A stretch of DNA of 64,000 nt from Chryseobacterium sp. (GTDB lineage Bacteria > Bacteroidota > Bacteroidia > Flavobacteriales > Weeksellaceae), in assembly GCF_008014695.1 (NCBI RefSeq), contig NZ_VOXE01000001.1, positions 372,001 through 436,000 of the forward strand. Direction: 5' to 3'. The translations under genes and the position numbers were made by a program. The notes beneath the pieces were generated by a model that had not been told where the DNA came from, did no database searches, and saw only the letters and a list, made by a program, of their open reading frames with translations. Positions 1 to 8,186 of the stretch are shown here, in pieces. Position 1 is the stretch's first letter. Each line of letters starts with the position of its first letter.

Positions 1-29
1 AAATCTATAAGAGGAATTAAAAATATTAT

Positions 30-37
30 TAAATTTG
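30..37 (+). promoter_or_regulatory. Putative -7 promoter element TAAATTTG
   Basis: The octamer matches the Bacteroidota -7 consensus TAnnTTTG and ends 23 bases before the ATG at 61. No clear TTG -33 box lies at the expected distance. It supports ATG 61 as the start, although the same frame stays open to the window edge. Confidence 0.35.
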
Positions 38-60
38 CAGAATATACTCCTGATAATCAC

Positions 61-630
61 ATGAAAAACAACCCCGCCCTTAAAGGCTTACTGATTTCTG
101 TAACTGTAGTTCTGATGGCCTTTGGGATATATTTCTTTTTTCTGGCAAAGAAAAATGAGTTTTTAGTGGACAATCCTACCGCCAATACCTACTATTTCAA
201 AATCAATAACGGCACCGAGAAAATTATATCTGCCGGACAGTATGTAAAAGTTGATCTAGAGAAAGGCAGGAACTCCATCAAAGTTTTTGACGATAAAAAA
301 TCACTCCTTTACGATTCAGCTTTCACCGTAAATAAGGTGAGAGGTCTCCTGAATATCGCACATCAGGATTATTATATCAATACACAATATTATGGGTATA
401 ATTTAAAGAAAGATTCCTTACTTTTGGCACTGGATAAAACGCTGATTAACGGAAAACTCTATTTGGGAGCTCCACAGCATTTTAACAAACTTTATACCGA
501 CGACTTTTATTATAATGTGGATGAAGATTATGACAAACTCATCAAAAACATCCAGCAAATTGAATCACGAACCAAAATCTTCAGAAAGCAGGATTTTCTG
601 AATTATTATAAAGAATATTATAAATTTTGA
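61..630 (+). CDS. Membrane-anchored protein of unknown function
   Basis: This 189-residue protein is not recognised. A short basic N-terminus is followed by one hydrophobic segment at about residues 9-29. The rest is polar and rich in Tyr, Asn and Lys, and probably lies outside the cytoplasm. The ATG at 61 is preferred because a TAAATTTG -7 motif lies just upstream, but the frame is open to base 1, so an upstream start cannot be excluded. The stop TGA overlaps the TTG start of ubiE by four bases, which suggests translational coupling. No function is proposed. Confidence 0.6.
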   Translation: MKNNPALKGLLISVTVVLMAFGIYFFFLAKKNEFLVDNPTANTYYFKINNGTEKIISAGQYVKVDLEKGRNSIKVFDDKKSLLYDSAFTVNKVRGLLNIAHQDYYINTQYYGYNLKKDSLLLALDKTLINGKLYLGAPQHFNKLYTDDFYYNVDEDYDKLIKNIQQIESRTKIFRKQDFLNYYKEYYKF

Positions 631-1358
631 AAAAGAAATTGGAACAGGTAACTCCTTATAATTCCGAAGCCAGCAAAAAAAGTCAGGTTGAGGATATGTT
701 TGACAATATTGCGCCGAAATATGACCTGTTGAATCATGTTCTCTCGATGAAAATTGATGTTCTCTGGAGGAATACCCTCGTAAAGTGGATGAATCAGGAC
801 AAGCCTCAGGAGGTTTTGGACGTGGCCACAGGCACTGGTGATCTTGCGATTGCAGTGCAAAAAGGAACCAATGCTAAAGTGGTGGGACTCGATTTGTCGC
901 AACAAATGTTAAATGTTGGGATTATTAAAATAAAAAAACTTAAATTAGACGACAAAATTTCCATGCAGAAGGGGGATGCCGAAAAGCTTCCGTTTGAAGA
1001 CAATCGTTTTGATGCAGTTTCCGTATCATTCGGTGTTAGGAATTTTGAAAATCTTACTAAGGGACTGGCCGAATTAAGAAGAGTAGTAAAAGAAAACAGA
1101 AGCGTTTACATTCTTGAATTTTCAAAGGTTGAAGGCTTTTTAGGGCCGTTTTATATGTTTTATTTTAGAAATATCCTTCCACTGATTGGAAGGCTTGTTT
1201 CTAAAGATAACAGAGCTTATACTTATCTTCCGGATTCGGTGAACTCATTTCCTTACGGAGAAAAAATGAAGAAAATCCTGTTAGAGGTAGGATTTAAAAA
1301 AGTAGAATATAAAAAACTGAGCTTAGGCATTGCCACGATTTATAAAGTAACCAAATAA
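627..1358 (+). CDS. ubiE: Demethylmenaquinone methyltransferase (UbiE/MenG)
   Basis: Class I SAM-dependent methyltransferase that methylates demethylmenaquinone in the last step of menaquinone synthesis. In flavobacteria menaquinone is the expected respiratory quinone. The 243-residue length is normal for the family. The N-terminal segment VEDMFDNIAPKYDLLNH and the SAM-binding loop DVATGTGDLA near residue 62 are typical of UbiE, as is the later motif VSFGVRNFEN. Translation appears to start at TTG (627-629), inside the stop of the preceding gene; no closer ATG fits the N-terminus. porT follows three bases after the stop, so the two are probably co-transcribed. Confidence 0.93.
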   Translation: MKKKLEQVTPYNSEASKKSQVEDMFDNIAPKYDLLNHVLSMKIDVLWRNTLVKWMNQDKPQEVLDVATGTGDLAIAVQKGTNAKVVGLDLSQQMLNVGIIKIKKLKLDDKISMQKGDAEKLPFEDNRFDAVSVSFGVRNFENLTKGLAELRRVVKENRSVYILEFSKVEGFLGPFYMFYFRNILPLIGRLVSKDNRAYTYLPDSVNSFPYGEKMKKILLEVGFKKVEYKKLSLGIATIYKVTK

Positions 1359-1360
1359 AC

Positions 1361-2143
1361 ATGAATAAATTTTTATTAAAATCACTTGTTCTAGCATCAT
1401 TAGGAGTAGCCACTTTTGCAGATGCACAATTCCGGACCCGAAACAGAATGGACCGCAGTGAAGAATTGGATCAGCAGCAGTTCAGCTGGGGTTTTTATCT
1501 GAACGGCAACAGGTTTGATTATCACTTGGTGCTTCATCCGAAATACGGAATGAATTTAGACAAAAATTTGGTGGTCGTTACGCCTACATACAGCTTTGGA
1601 GCGGGATTAATCGGTAAATTAAGACTGAACGACGATTTTGATCTGAGAGTTGAGCCTGGTTTGCAGTTTACAGAAAGGGAACTGAAATTCGAAACCCAGT
1701 CTAATGATCAGTATCAGTACGGAAATCCTACCAATCCCCCTTTTACACCAATTGTTCTGAAGGAAGAGGATAAAATCCGAAATGTAAAATCTACCTATGT
1801 TGATATTCCAATTCTTCTAGAGTTTCACGGCAACAGATGGTACAATTCACGCCCTTATGCTGCGGCAGGGGTTAATTACATTGCCAATTTGCAGTCCAAT
1901 TCAGACAGTTCTGATGATAACTTACAGCAGATTTACAGATCTACTACGCATAATTTTGCATGGTCTGCCGAAATCGGGATGCAGTTTTATTTCAGCAGAT
2001 TTAAACTTACACCTGGTTTCAGAGGTACTTTTTTCATGAACAACGAAAAAGTAGCCGACAATCCAAACACACCGCCATATTGGGCCACAGCAATTTCTGC
2101 TTTTCAAACCAGAGCCTTTATGTTCGTGCTGAAATTTGAATAA
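1361..2143 (+). CDS. porT: Type IX secretion protein PorT
   Basis: Outer-membrane beta-barrel protein of the PorT family, needed for the type IX secretion system (T9SS) that exports gliding and virulence proteins in Bacteroidota. It has a signal peptide (about residues 1-22, ending ATFADA) and alternating beta-strand sequence to the end, closing on FVLKFE. The 260-residue length is close to known PorT/SprT proteins. It lies directly after ubiE, a pairing known in other flavobacteria, which strengthens the call over a generic outer-membrane barrel. Two likely T9SS substrates are encoded in this window, at 14771 and 48046. Confidence 0.85.
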   Translation: MNKFLLKSLVLASLGVATFADAQFRTRNRMDRSEELDQQQFSWGFYLNGNRFDYHLVLHPKYGMNLDKNLVVVTPTYSFGAGLIGKLRLNDDFDLRVEPGLQFTERELKFETQSNDQYQYGNPTNPPFTPIVLKEEDKIRNVKSTYVDIPILLEFHGNRWYNSRPYAAAGVNYIANLQSNSDSSDDNLQQIYRSTTHNFAWSAEIGMQFYFSRFKLTPGFRGTFFMNNEKVADNPNTPPYWATAISAFQTRAFMFVLKFE

Positions 2144-2168
2144 GTTTCACTTTCAATAATAATACAGA

Positions 2169-2194
2169 AGAAGATCGTCATGGTCTTCTTTTTT
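2169..2194 (+). terminator. Intrinsic terminator after porT
   Basis: AGAAGATC at 2169-2176 pairs with GGTCTTCT at 2182-2189 across a five-base loop (one G-T pair). A T-rich run follows. It would end the ubiE-porT transcript. Confidence 0.75.
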
Positions 2195-2240
2195 ATTTAA
2201 ATTATTCGATTAATATGCATTAATTCAAATTTAATTTTTA

Positions 2241-2248
2241 TATTTTTG
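2241..2248 (+). promoter_or_regulatory. Putative -7 element TATTTTTG for the zapA operon
   Basis: Matches TAnnTTTG and lies 30 bases before the ATG at 2279, just after the porT terminator, where a promoter is needed. The -33 box is not clear. Confidence 0.4.
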
Positions 2249-2278
2249 TAACATTGTTAGAATAATTAAGCCTGAAAA

Positions 2279-2581
2279 ATGCTCAAGGATATAGAAAATA
2301 ATTTTTCGGTTTTGGAGAAAGGGATTTTGAATATCAGTAAAAATTATCAAAATCTCAGCGAAAAATATTCAGAACTATCCCGTGAGCATGAAGAACTGCA
2401 GAAGAAGTACGATGAAGAGCGAAAAAAAAGCCAGGTTTTAGCAGAAGAACACAAAGAAATAAAACTTTACTCAGCAATATCAGGAAATCCGGATCACAAC
2501 CGTTTGATGAAGAACCACATCAACCGTTTGATTAAAGAAGTGGACCACTGCATTGCAGAACTTCAAAACAGCGGTTTGTAA
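2279..2581 (+). CDS. Coiled-coil protein coupled to ZapA
   Basis: A 100-residue, highly charged protein that is almost entirely predicted coiled coil at residues 5-65 (heptad-like Leu/Tyr spacing with many Glu and Lys). A short C-terminal part contains a near-repeat (HNRLMKN then HINRLIKE). It has no signal peptide or membrane segment. Its stop codon overlaps the ATG of zapA by one base (TAATG), so the two are translationally coupled. Size, coiled-coil nature and position suggest a ZapB-like divisome partner, but this is inference; sequence similarity to ZapB itself is not evident. Confidence 0.7.
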   Translation: MLKDIENNFSVLEKGILNISKNYQNLSEKYSELSREHEELQKKYDEERKKSQVLAEEHKEIKLYSAISGNPDHNRLMKNHINRLIKEVDHCIAELQNSGL

Positions 2582-2868
2582 TGGAAGTAAGAAGAATTAC
2601 CATCAACATTGCCGGAAGAAATTATCCACTGAATGTTCCCGCAGCCGAAGAGGAAACCCTTCGGAAAGTTGGGAAGCAGATTGAAGCCATGATTAAAGAT
2701 TTTGAACAGAATTTTGACGTGAGAGATAAGCAGGACGCTTTGGCCATGTGTGCCCTAAAACTGGGAACCAACGCTGAAGTTTCACAAATCAGTAACGAAA
2801 AAAATATGATAGCTGCCAATGACCGGTTAACCAAAATTAATCAGTTACTGGAAGCAGTGGAAAAGTAG
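2581..2868 (+). CDS. zapA: Cell division protein ZapA
   Basis: ZapA binds FtsZ and promotes bundling of its filaments at midcell. The 95-residue protein has the family layout: an N-terminal globular part (ITINIAGRNYPLNV, then EEETLRKVGKQIEAMI) and a C-terminal helix that forms the tetrameric coiled coil. The stretch RDKQDALAMCALKLG is typical. It is coupled to the coiled-coil gene upstream and followed by the inferred 6S RNA. The order zapA then ssrS is conserved in many bacteria. Confidence 0.88.
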   Translation: MEVRRITINIAGRNYPLNVPAAEEETLRKVGKQIEAMIKDFEQNFDVRDKQDALAMCALKLGTNAEVSQISNEKNMIAANDRLTKINQLLEAVEK

Positions 2869-2880
2869 ATTTTTCTTTTC

Positions 2881-3060
2881 CGCAAACAACTGCCTACAAT
2901 AGTTCTAACACATTACAGGTAAACTCAACGCTAAACAATAACCGAACGAAAGTTCATTTAATGGCGCGCCGACTTGCTCGGATTACAGAAAATGAAAATC
3001 AGTTTAAATCGTGTTGATTAGGAGTTTACTCTATATCACTGAACTGTTGTGGGTTTTTTT
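2881..3060 (+). ncRNA. ssrS: Inferred 6S RNA (ssrS)
   Basis: The gap between zapA and rny folds as a 6S-type rod. A closing stem of 13 pairs joins 2893-2905 to 3041-3053, with only G-T exceptions, and is followed at once by a run of eight T. Inside it lies an open bubble (about 2906-2918 and 3030-3040). Next come a stem joining 2919-2926 to 3022-3029 and an apical hairpin (CCGA at 2969-2972 with TCGG at 2978-2981). 6S RNA mimics an open promoter and binds housekeeping RNA polymerase. Position after zapA supports the call. The ends are approximate; a TAGATTTT at 2866-2873 may be its -7 box. Structure was paired by eye, with no covariance search. Confidence 0.72.
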
Positions 3061-3170
3061 TATATTTTAGGAAAGGATTTAAACCATTTCCTTGAAAAGG
3101 TGCAAAGTGATTATTGGCTGACCGGCCGTCACACGCACATTAACAGATTGGAACATTAAAACAACCATAT

Positions 3171-4742
3171 ATGACAACAACCGCTATTATTATCGGTATT
3201 GTTTGCCTTGTTTTAGGAGCCGTGATTGGAATGTTATTTTCCAAAAGTGCACTTAATACAAAAGCAAAATTCATCCTCGAAGATGCAAAGAAAAATGCCG
3301 AAAACCTTATAGAAAAAGCCGGCGTTCAGGCAGAATCCATTAAGAAAGAAAAACATTTTCAGGCGAAGGAAAAATTCCTTGAACTGAAATCCCAGCACGA
3401 TGCCGACATCCAGTCCCGCGAAAAGAAAATGCAGGACTCTGAAAAAAGAGTGAAAGACAAAGAGCAGAAGCTTAATGATGATCTCAGCAAAGCAGGAAAA
3501 CTCGAAAAAGATTTGGAGCGACAGATCGCCGATTACGCGAAAAAACAAGAAATTCTGGACAGAAAACAGCAGGAACTTGATGTTGCTACCGCACAGAAAA
3601 TTGAAATGCTGGAGAAAATCTCAGGATATTCTGCAGAAGATGCGAAAAGCGAACTTGTAGAAGCGCTGAAAGCAGAGGCGAAAACCAAAGCACAGGCTCA
3701 CGTTCAGAATATCATGGCAGAGGCGCAGCTTAATGCCAAGAATGAAGCCCGAAAAATCGTTATCCAGACCATTCAGAGAATTGGGACGGAACAGGCAGTA
3801 GAGAATTCGGTTTCTGTTTTCAATATTGAGTCCGACGAGATTAAAGGGAGAATCATCGGTAGAGAAGGTAGAAATATCCGTGCGCTTGAAGCCGCAACAG
3901 GTGTTGAAATTATTGTAGATGATACCCCGGAAGCAATTTTGCTTTCGTGCTTCGATCCGGTAAGAAGAGAAGTTGCAAGACTTTCCCTTCACCGTTTGGT
4001 AACTGACGGCCGGATTCACCCTGCAAGAATTGAAGAAGTGGTGGAAAAAACCAAAAAACAGATTGAAGAAGAAATTATTGAAATCGGGAAAAGAACCATT
4101 ATCGATCTCGGTATTCACGGGCTTCACCCAGAACTCGTAAAAATTGTCGGAAGAATGAAATTCCGTTCTTCTTACGGCCAAAACCTTTTACAACACTCCA
4201 GAGAAGTAGCGAACATCGCTGCTACAATGGCTGCAGAACTGGGATTGAACGTAAAAATGGCAAAAAGAGCAGGTTTACTTCATGATATCGGTAAAGTTCC
4301 TGAACAGGAATCTGAATTGCCGCATGCACTTTTAGGAATGCAGTGGGCTGAGAAATACGGGGAAAATGCTGAAGTAGTAAACGCCATTGGAGCTCACCAC
4401 GACGAAGTGGAAATGACTTCACTGTTATCACCGATCATTCAGGTTGCGGATGCGATCTCAGGAGCAAGACCGGGAGCAAGACGCCAGGTTCTGGAGTCTT
4501 ACATCCAAAGGCTGAAAGATCTTGAAGCAGCAGCACTTAGTTTCGACGGTGTTTCCAGCGCTTATGCAATCCAGGCCGGACGTGAACTCCGTGTGATGGT
4601 GGAAAGCGGAAAGATCAACGACGATCAGTCGGCACAGCTTTCTTATGATATTTCAGAGAAAATACAGAACGAACTGACGTATCCTGGACAGGTGCGGGTA
4701 ACAGTAATCCGCGAAACACGAGCGGTAAATATCGCGAGATAA
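3171..4742 (+). CDS. rny: Ribonuclease Y
   Basis: Membrane-anchored endoribonuclease that starts decay of many mRNAs. The 523 residues show the full family layout: an N-terminal membrane segment (about 3-23), a long coiled coil (about 30-200), a KH RNA-binding domain with [14 protein letters not shown] near residue 226, and an HD domain with metal-binding His and HDIGK near residue 371. The C-terminal region is complete. It sits downstream of the inferred 6S RNA with about 110 bases between them, so it probably has its own promoter. A strong terminator follows. Confidence 0.96.
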   Translation: MTTTAIIIGIVCLVLGAVIGMLFSKSALNTKAKFILEDAKKNAENLIEKAGVQAESIKKEKHFQAKEKFLELKSQHDADIQSREKKMQDSEKRVKDKEQKLNDDLSKAGKLEKDLERQIADYAKKQEILDRKQQELDVATAQKIEMLEKISGYSAEDAKSELVEALKAEAKTKAQAHVQNIMAEAQLNAKNEARKIVIQTIQRIGTEQAVENSVSVFNIESDEIKGRIIGREGRNIRALEAATGVEIIVDDTPEAILLSCFDPVRREVARLSLHRLVTDGRIHPARIEEVVEKTKKQIEEEIIEIGKRTIIDLGIHGLHPELVKIVGRMKFRSSYGQNLLQHSREVANIAATMAAELGLNVKMAKRAGLLHDIGKVPEQESELPHALLGMQWAEKYGENAEVVNAIGAHHDEVEMTSLLSPIIQVADAISGARPGARRQVLESYIQRLKDLEAAALSFDGVSSAYAIQAGRELRVMVESGKINDDQSAQLSYDISEKIQNELTYPGQVRVTVIRETRAVNIAR

Positions 4743-4762
4743 AATTTTAAAATTATTCATAA

Positions 4763-4791
4763 AAAACTCCTTTCAATTTGAAAGGAGTTTT
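4763..4791. terminator. Bidirectional terminator, rny / thioesterase
   Basis: A perfect 12-bp stem (4763-4774 with 4780-4791) and five-base loop, with A-run and T-run flanks, lies between convergent rny and the thioesterase gene. It can serve both strands. Confidence 0.85.
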
Positions 4792-4818
4792 CTTTGTGAA
4801 AGAGTTGAAATAAATCAA

Positions 4819-5283
4819 TTAAAGGAACGGCTTCATTTCGTCTTCAATCTTTTTCCTTAAATCCATTAATTTTATTGCGTATTGCTCCATCTGTTTTTCC
4901 TGTTCGGTTTCCGGCACGAAGTGGGGTACCTGAACCGAATTTCCTTCATCATCAACCGCTACAAAGACAATGATGCAGTGGGTTTTCTTTTCAAAATCCT
5001 TGCGTTTGATGTTTCTTGAAAATACGTTGATTGCAATATGCATGCTGGTTTTTCCGGTGTAAATGACTTCAGCTTCCACTTTTACGATATGCCCGATTTT
5101 AATGGGTGAGTAAAAGCGGATTCCCCCCACATAAACGGTAACACAGTAACTTGAACTCCAATAGCTTGCACAGGCATATCCTGCCTGATCGATCCATTTC
5201 ATCACACTGCCTCCGTGAACATTTCCGCCATAATTGATGTCGCTTGGTTCAGAAATGAACTGAAACACGGTTTTTGTCTGCAT
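4819..5283 (-). CDS. Acyl-CoA thioesterase, hotdog fold
   Basis: A 154-residue hotdog-fold thioesterase of the broad acyl-CoA hydrolase (YciA/BFIT-like) group, which releases free acid and CoA from acyl-CoA. The signature GGNVHGGSVMKWIDQAGY near residues 19-36 is the usual catalytic region for this family. A conserved strand region (VYVGGIRFYSPIKIGHIV) and a charged C-terminal helix follow. The natural acyl substrate cannot be read from sequence. It is convergent with rny and divergent from the ArsC-like gene. Confidence 0.85.
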   Translation of the reverse strand: MQTKTVFQFISEPSDINYGGNVHGGSVMKWIDQAGYACASYWSSSYCVTVYVGGIRFYSPIKIGHIVKVEAEVIYTGKTSMHIAINVFSRNIKRKDFEKKTHCIIVFVAVDDEGNSVQVPHFVPETEQEKQMEQYAIKLMDLRKKIEDEMKPFL

Positions 5284-5342
5284 ATTTTTCTTAAATTTGT
5301 AATAAAGATATTCATAAATTTTTAAATTCCTTTTATTAAGAC

Positions 5343-5350
5343 TATTTTTG
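5343..5350 (+). promoter_or_regulatory. -7 element TATTTTTG abutting a start codon
   Basis: Matches TAnnTTTG and ends four bases before the ATG at 5355. Transcription would begin at or near the start codon, giving a leaderless or nearly leaderless mRNA. Confidence 0.45.
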
Positions 5351-5354
5351 GAAA

Positions 5355-5705
5355 ATGAAAAAAGTATTTTATTTAAAAACCTGCGATACCTGTCTGAAGA
5401 TTCTTAAAAAATTCAATTTAAGAGACTGGGAACTTCGGGAAATAAAAATAAATCCCATAACGAAAGAGGAATTGGAGGAAATGCATAAATTCACGCAGTC
5501 TTACGAAACCCTTTTCAGCAAGAAATCAACGCAGATTAAATTGCGGGAGATAGATTTAAAGACCCTCACGGAAGATGATTACAAGGAACTTCTTCTGGAT
5601 CATTACACGTTCCTGAGACGTCCTGTTTTTCTGACCGAAAACGAGATTTTCATCGGTAGCGACAAGAAGAATGTTGAAGCATTGCGGAGTTTCTTTGCTG
5701 CTTAA
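5355..5705 (+). CDS. ArsC/Spx-family protein
   Basis: A 116-residue thioredoxin-fold protein of the ArsC/Spx/YffB family. The CxxC motif (CDTC, residues 10-13) follows the first strand, and the conserved RRPVF near residue 89 matches the family cis-proline region (RPI/RPV). Members are glutathione- or thioredoxin-linked arsenate reductases or redox-sensing regulators. No arsenic genes lie nearby, so arsenate reduction is not supported by context. A promoter element almost touches the ATG. Confidence 0.8.
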   Translation: MKKVFYLKTCDTCLKILKKFNLRDWELREIKINPITKEELEEMHKFTQSYETLFSKKSTQIKLREIDLKTLTEDDYKELLLDHYTFLRRPVFLTENEIFIGSDKKNVEALRSFFAA

Positions 5706-5782
5706 AAAGCATAATTCCAAATTTTCTTTACTGCACTGGCTTTAAAACCGCTAACAGTACAAACGGTTAATTCGTATCAAAA

Positions 5783-5812
5783 AAAATCGTCTGAAATTTT
5801 TCAGACGATTTT
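5783..5812. terminator. Bidirectional terminator, ArsC-like / gcvT
   Basis: A 12-bp perfect stem (5783-5794 with 5801-5812) and six-base loop, flanked by A- and T-runs, lies between convergent genes. Confidence 0.85.
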
Positions 5813-5842
5813 TATAGTTTCTATGAATTCCAAGCTTTCCGT

Positions 5843-6928
5843 TTATGATACGAATGGCAGTTTTACCACTTTTGCCGGAATGTTTTTGTTTCGGATCTGG
5901 ATGAAGATCTCGGAACCTAGTTTAAAATGCGGTTTCGCCACATACGCCAAACCAATGCCGACGGATTTCATCGGACTCATGGTTCCTGATGTTACTTTTC
6001 CGATGACATTGCCTTCAGCATCCACCACCGGATAATCATGTCTCGGCACGGCTCTTTCCTGCATTTCAAACCCAACTAATTTGCGCTTTACGCCTTCTTC
6101 TTTTTGTTTCGCGAACATTTCCTTATCCACGAAATCTTTATCGAATTTTGTGATCCATCCCAAACCTGCTTCCATCGGAGAGGTGGTGTCATCAATATCG
6201 TTTCCGTAAAGACAGAAGCCTTTTTCCAGCCTCAAAGTGTCGCGTGAAGCCAGTCCGCACGGAATCAGGCCAAATTCTTTACCGGCATCCGAAATCGCTT
6301 CCCAGATTTTCACGGCATTTTCATTTTTGAAATAAAGTTCAAAACCGCCGCTTCCGGTATAACCGGTGTTCGAAATAATCACATCAGGAAAACCGGCCAC
6401 AGAACCTTCTGTAAAATGATAGTAAGGAATCTCTGAAAGATTGGTTTCTGTAAGTTTCTGCAGGATTTCCGTCGCTTTTGGTCCCTGTAAAGCGATCAGC
6501 GACATTTCATCGGACGCATTCGTTAGTTTCGCACCGAATTTTTCGTTGTATTTGGAGATATGATTCCAGTCTTTTTCAATATTCGAAGCATTTACAACGA
6601 CAAAATATTTTTCGTCCGCCATTTTATAAACAATCAGATCATCTACAATTCCGCCGTTTCCGTTGGGCAGACACGTGTACTGTGCTTTGCCGTTTTCGAG
6701 TGCATCCACATTGTTTGTCGTGACGAATTGCAGCAAGTCCTTTGCTGAAGGTCCTTCCACAAAAAATTGTCCCATATGCGAAACATCAAAAATCCCCGCT
6801 TTTTCGCGCACGGCAAAATGTTCTTCAGTAACCCCGGAGTATTGTACAGGCATTTCGAAACCTGCAAAAGGCACTATTTTCGCGCCCAGAGAAACATGTT
6901 TGTCGAACAGGGCAGTTTTTTTATCCAT
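5843..6928 (-). CDS. gcvT: Aminomethyltransferase, glycine cleavage T protein
   Basis: The T protein of the glycine cleavage system moves the aminomethyl group from the lipoylated H protein to tetrahydrofolate, releasing ammonia and forming 5,10-methylene-THF. The 361-residue length is normal. Family motifs are clear: PVQYSGVTEEHFAVREKAGIFDVSHMGQ split over residues 28-55, the folate-domain motif SNTGYTGSGGFELY, and C-terminal VTSGTMSPMKSVGIGLAYV. The P, L and H protein genes are not in this window, so gcvT is unlinked, as is common in Bacteroidota. Confidence 0.95.
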   Translation of the reverse strand: MDKKTALFDKHVSLGAKIVPFAGFEMPVQYSGVTEEHFAVREKAGIFDVSHMGQFFVEGPSAKDLLQFVTTNNVDALENGKAQYTCLPNGNGGIVDDLIVYKMADEKYFVVVNASNIEKDWNHISKYNEKFGAKLTNASDEMSLIALQGPKATEILQKLTETNLSEIPYYHFTEGSVAGFPDVIISNTGYTGSGGFELYFKNENAVKIWEAISDAGKEFGLIPCGLASRDTLRLEKGFCLYGNDIDDTTSPMEAGLGWITKFDKDFVDKEMFAKQKEEGVKRKLVGFEMQERAVPRHDYPVVDAEGNVIGKVTSGTMSPMKSVGIGLAYVAKPHFKLGSEIFIQIRNKNIPAKVVKLPFVS

Positions 6929-6989
6929 CTTATATTTTTTTTAATTTTTATTTTTAGAAGCAGTGGGTTTGTTGCTGTCTTCAAACTCA

Positions 6990-7082
6990 GTCCCGCTTTG
7001 GCTACGCCGAACCACTTCGTTAAGTTTTCACTCTATCTTTTGCTCGCTGCGCTCCGCAAAAGGATACCATTGCAATCGGGGC
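6990..7082. repeat. REP-like palindromic intergenic element
   Basis: A block clearly more GC-rich than its flanks lies between gcvT and idi. Its ends pair (GTCCCG at 6990-6995 with CGGGGC at 7077-7082). A central hairpin joins CTTTTGC (7037-7043) to GCAAAAG (7056-7062), and GGC-TAC-GCC forms a smaller one at about 7000-7009. The compact palindromic form and intergenic site suggest a dispersed REP-type repeat. Only one copy is seen in this window, so repetition elsewhere is inference. Confidence 0.5.
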
Positions 7083-7102
7083 CATAATTGCTTATTCTTT
7101 TT

Positions 7103-7612
7103 CTAAAGATGATGTTGGTACTCTTCCAGAATAATTTTAAACCACTCCGTGAAATGTTCCGGATTTTCCGTCATTTCCCGGTTCAGTTCCTCCATTGAAA
7201 TGTAGCGGACTTCTGAAACTTCCTCTTTATTCAGATGAAAATCACCGGCGAAATTTCCTGTAAAAACGTGGTCCAGCTCGTGTTCCCAAAGGTTCTGGCC
7301 CACATCAGCCTGGTAAATGAAATCAAATTTTTCGGTGAGTTCGGTTTCGATGCCCAGTTCCTCTTTCAGACGTCGGTTTGCGCCTTCCAGATAAGTTTCC
7401 CCCGCTTTTGGATGTGAACAGACAGCATTTGTCCACTGCTGCGGGGAATGATATTTTCCGGCGGCACGTTTCTGCAGAAGCATTTCACCCATGTCATTAA
7501 ATAAAAAGACGGAAAAGGCCCGGTGAAGGATCCCGTTTTCATGTGCCTGCATTTTATCCATCAAACCCAGGATTTCATCCTGTTCCGAGACCAAAACAAC
7601 CTTTTCTTCCAT
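7103..7612 (-). CDS. idi: Isopentenyl-diphosphate delta-isomerase, type I
   Basis: Interconverts IPP and DMAPP for isoprenoid synthesis, which feeds quinones and undecaprenyl phosphate. The 169-residue Nudix-fold protein carries the catalytic Cys in TNAVCSHP and the catalytic Glu region WEHELDHVF. The reading frame is open for 24 further codons upstream (to 7684), but the family N-terminus fits the Met at 7612. A TAAATTTG -7 motif five bases before that ATG also supports it. The REP-like element and gcvT follow. Confidence 0.9.
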   Translation of the reverse strand: MEEKVVLVSEQDEILGLMDKMQAHENGILHRAFSVFLFNDMGEMLLQKRAAGKYHSPQQWTNAVCSHPKAGETYLEGANRRLKEELGIETELTEKFDFIYQADVGQNLWEHELDHVFTGNFAGDFHLNKEEVSEVRYISMEELNREMTENPEHFTEWFKIILEEYQHHL

Positions 7613-7616
7613 TCTT

Positions 7617-7624
7617 ACAAATTT
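7617..7624 (-). promoter_or_regulatory. -7 element TAAATTTG for idi
   Basis: On the minus strand this octamer matches TAnnTTTG and ends five bases before the idi ATG at 7612. A transcript from it would be almost leaderless and would exclude the upstream in-frame starts. Confidence 0.45.
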
Positions 7625-7752
7625 AAGATTTAAATGGCGATTGCTAAAACTTTTTGAAATAATATTCATGATCAGACTCCTCATTCAACAATTGAGGTTT
7701 TTAATCCGCTGAAAACCAATGAAATTTCGTACTTTGCCACTTGAAATAATGA

Positions 7753-8157
7753 ATGATGGAATTAGAATACAATGACCATTTAAGTCCGATGCTGAAAGGG
7801 GATATCAAAAATTATCTGATTGATATTGACGGAACGATTACCGATGATGTGCCGAACGAAGAACCGGAACGAATGAAGGACTGCGAGCCGTATCCGGATG
7901 CTTTGGAAACAGTGAACAGATGGTACGACCAGGGTCACATCATCTGCTTTTTTACTTCCAGAACTGAAAATCTTAAACAGCTGACGGTTGATTGGCTCGA
8001 TCATCACGGTTTTAAATATCACAGTGTTCTCTGCGGAAAACCGCGTGGCGGAAATTACCACTGGATCGACAATCACTTGGTCAAAGCAACACGATACAAA
8101 GGAAAATTCACCGATATGGTGGAAAAAAACCAGACCATCGAAGTGTTTCAGGACTAG
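7753..8157 (+). CDS. HAD-family phosphatase-like protein
   Basis: A 134-residue protein with the HAD catalytic motif DIDGT (DIDGTITDD, near residues 24-32) and a second motif FFTSRT near residue 60, whose Ser/Thr would bind phosphate. It lacks a large cap domain. Similar short Bacteroidota proteins are often labelled phosphatase or phosphoheptose-isomerase-like, but no sugar-binding features are visible, so the substrate is unknown. It lies 29 bases before a hydroxyacid dehydrogenase gene and may share its transcript. Confidence 0.72.
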   Translation: MMELEYNDHLSPMLKGDIKNYLIDIDGTITDDVPNEEPERMKDCEPYPDALETVNRWYDQGHIICFFTSRTENLKQLTVDWLDHHGFKYHSVLCGKPRGGNYHWIDNHLVKATRYKGKFTDMVEKNQTIEVFQD

Positions 8158-8186
8158 GTTTTACATTTTCAAATAAAATATTAAAA

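Noticed and set aside
3621-4181. Minus-strand open frame of 186 codons opposite rny
   Set aside because: It lies wholly antisense to a clearly conserved gene, its product is Phe/Asn-rich and of low complexity, and no promoter or family match is visible.
5355-5705. Arsenate resistance operon
   Set aside because: Only the ArsC-like protein is present; no arsB, acr3, arsR or arsenate-linked gene lies nearby, and the family includes proteins of other function.
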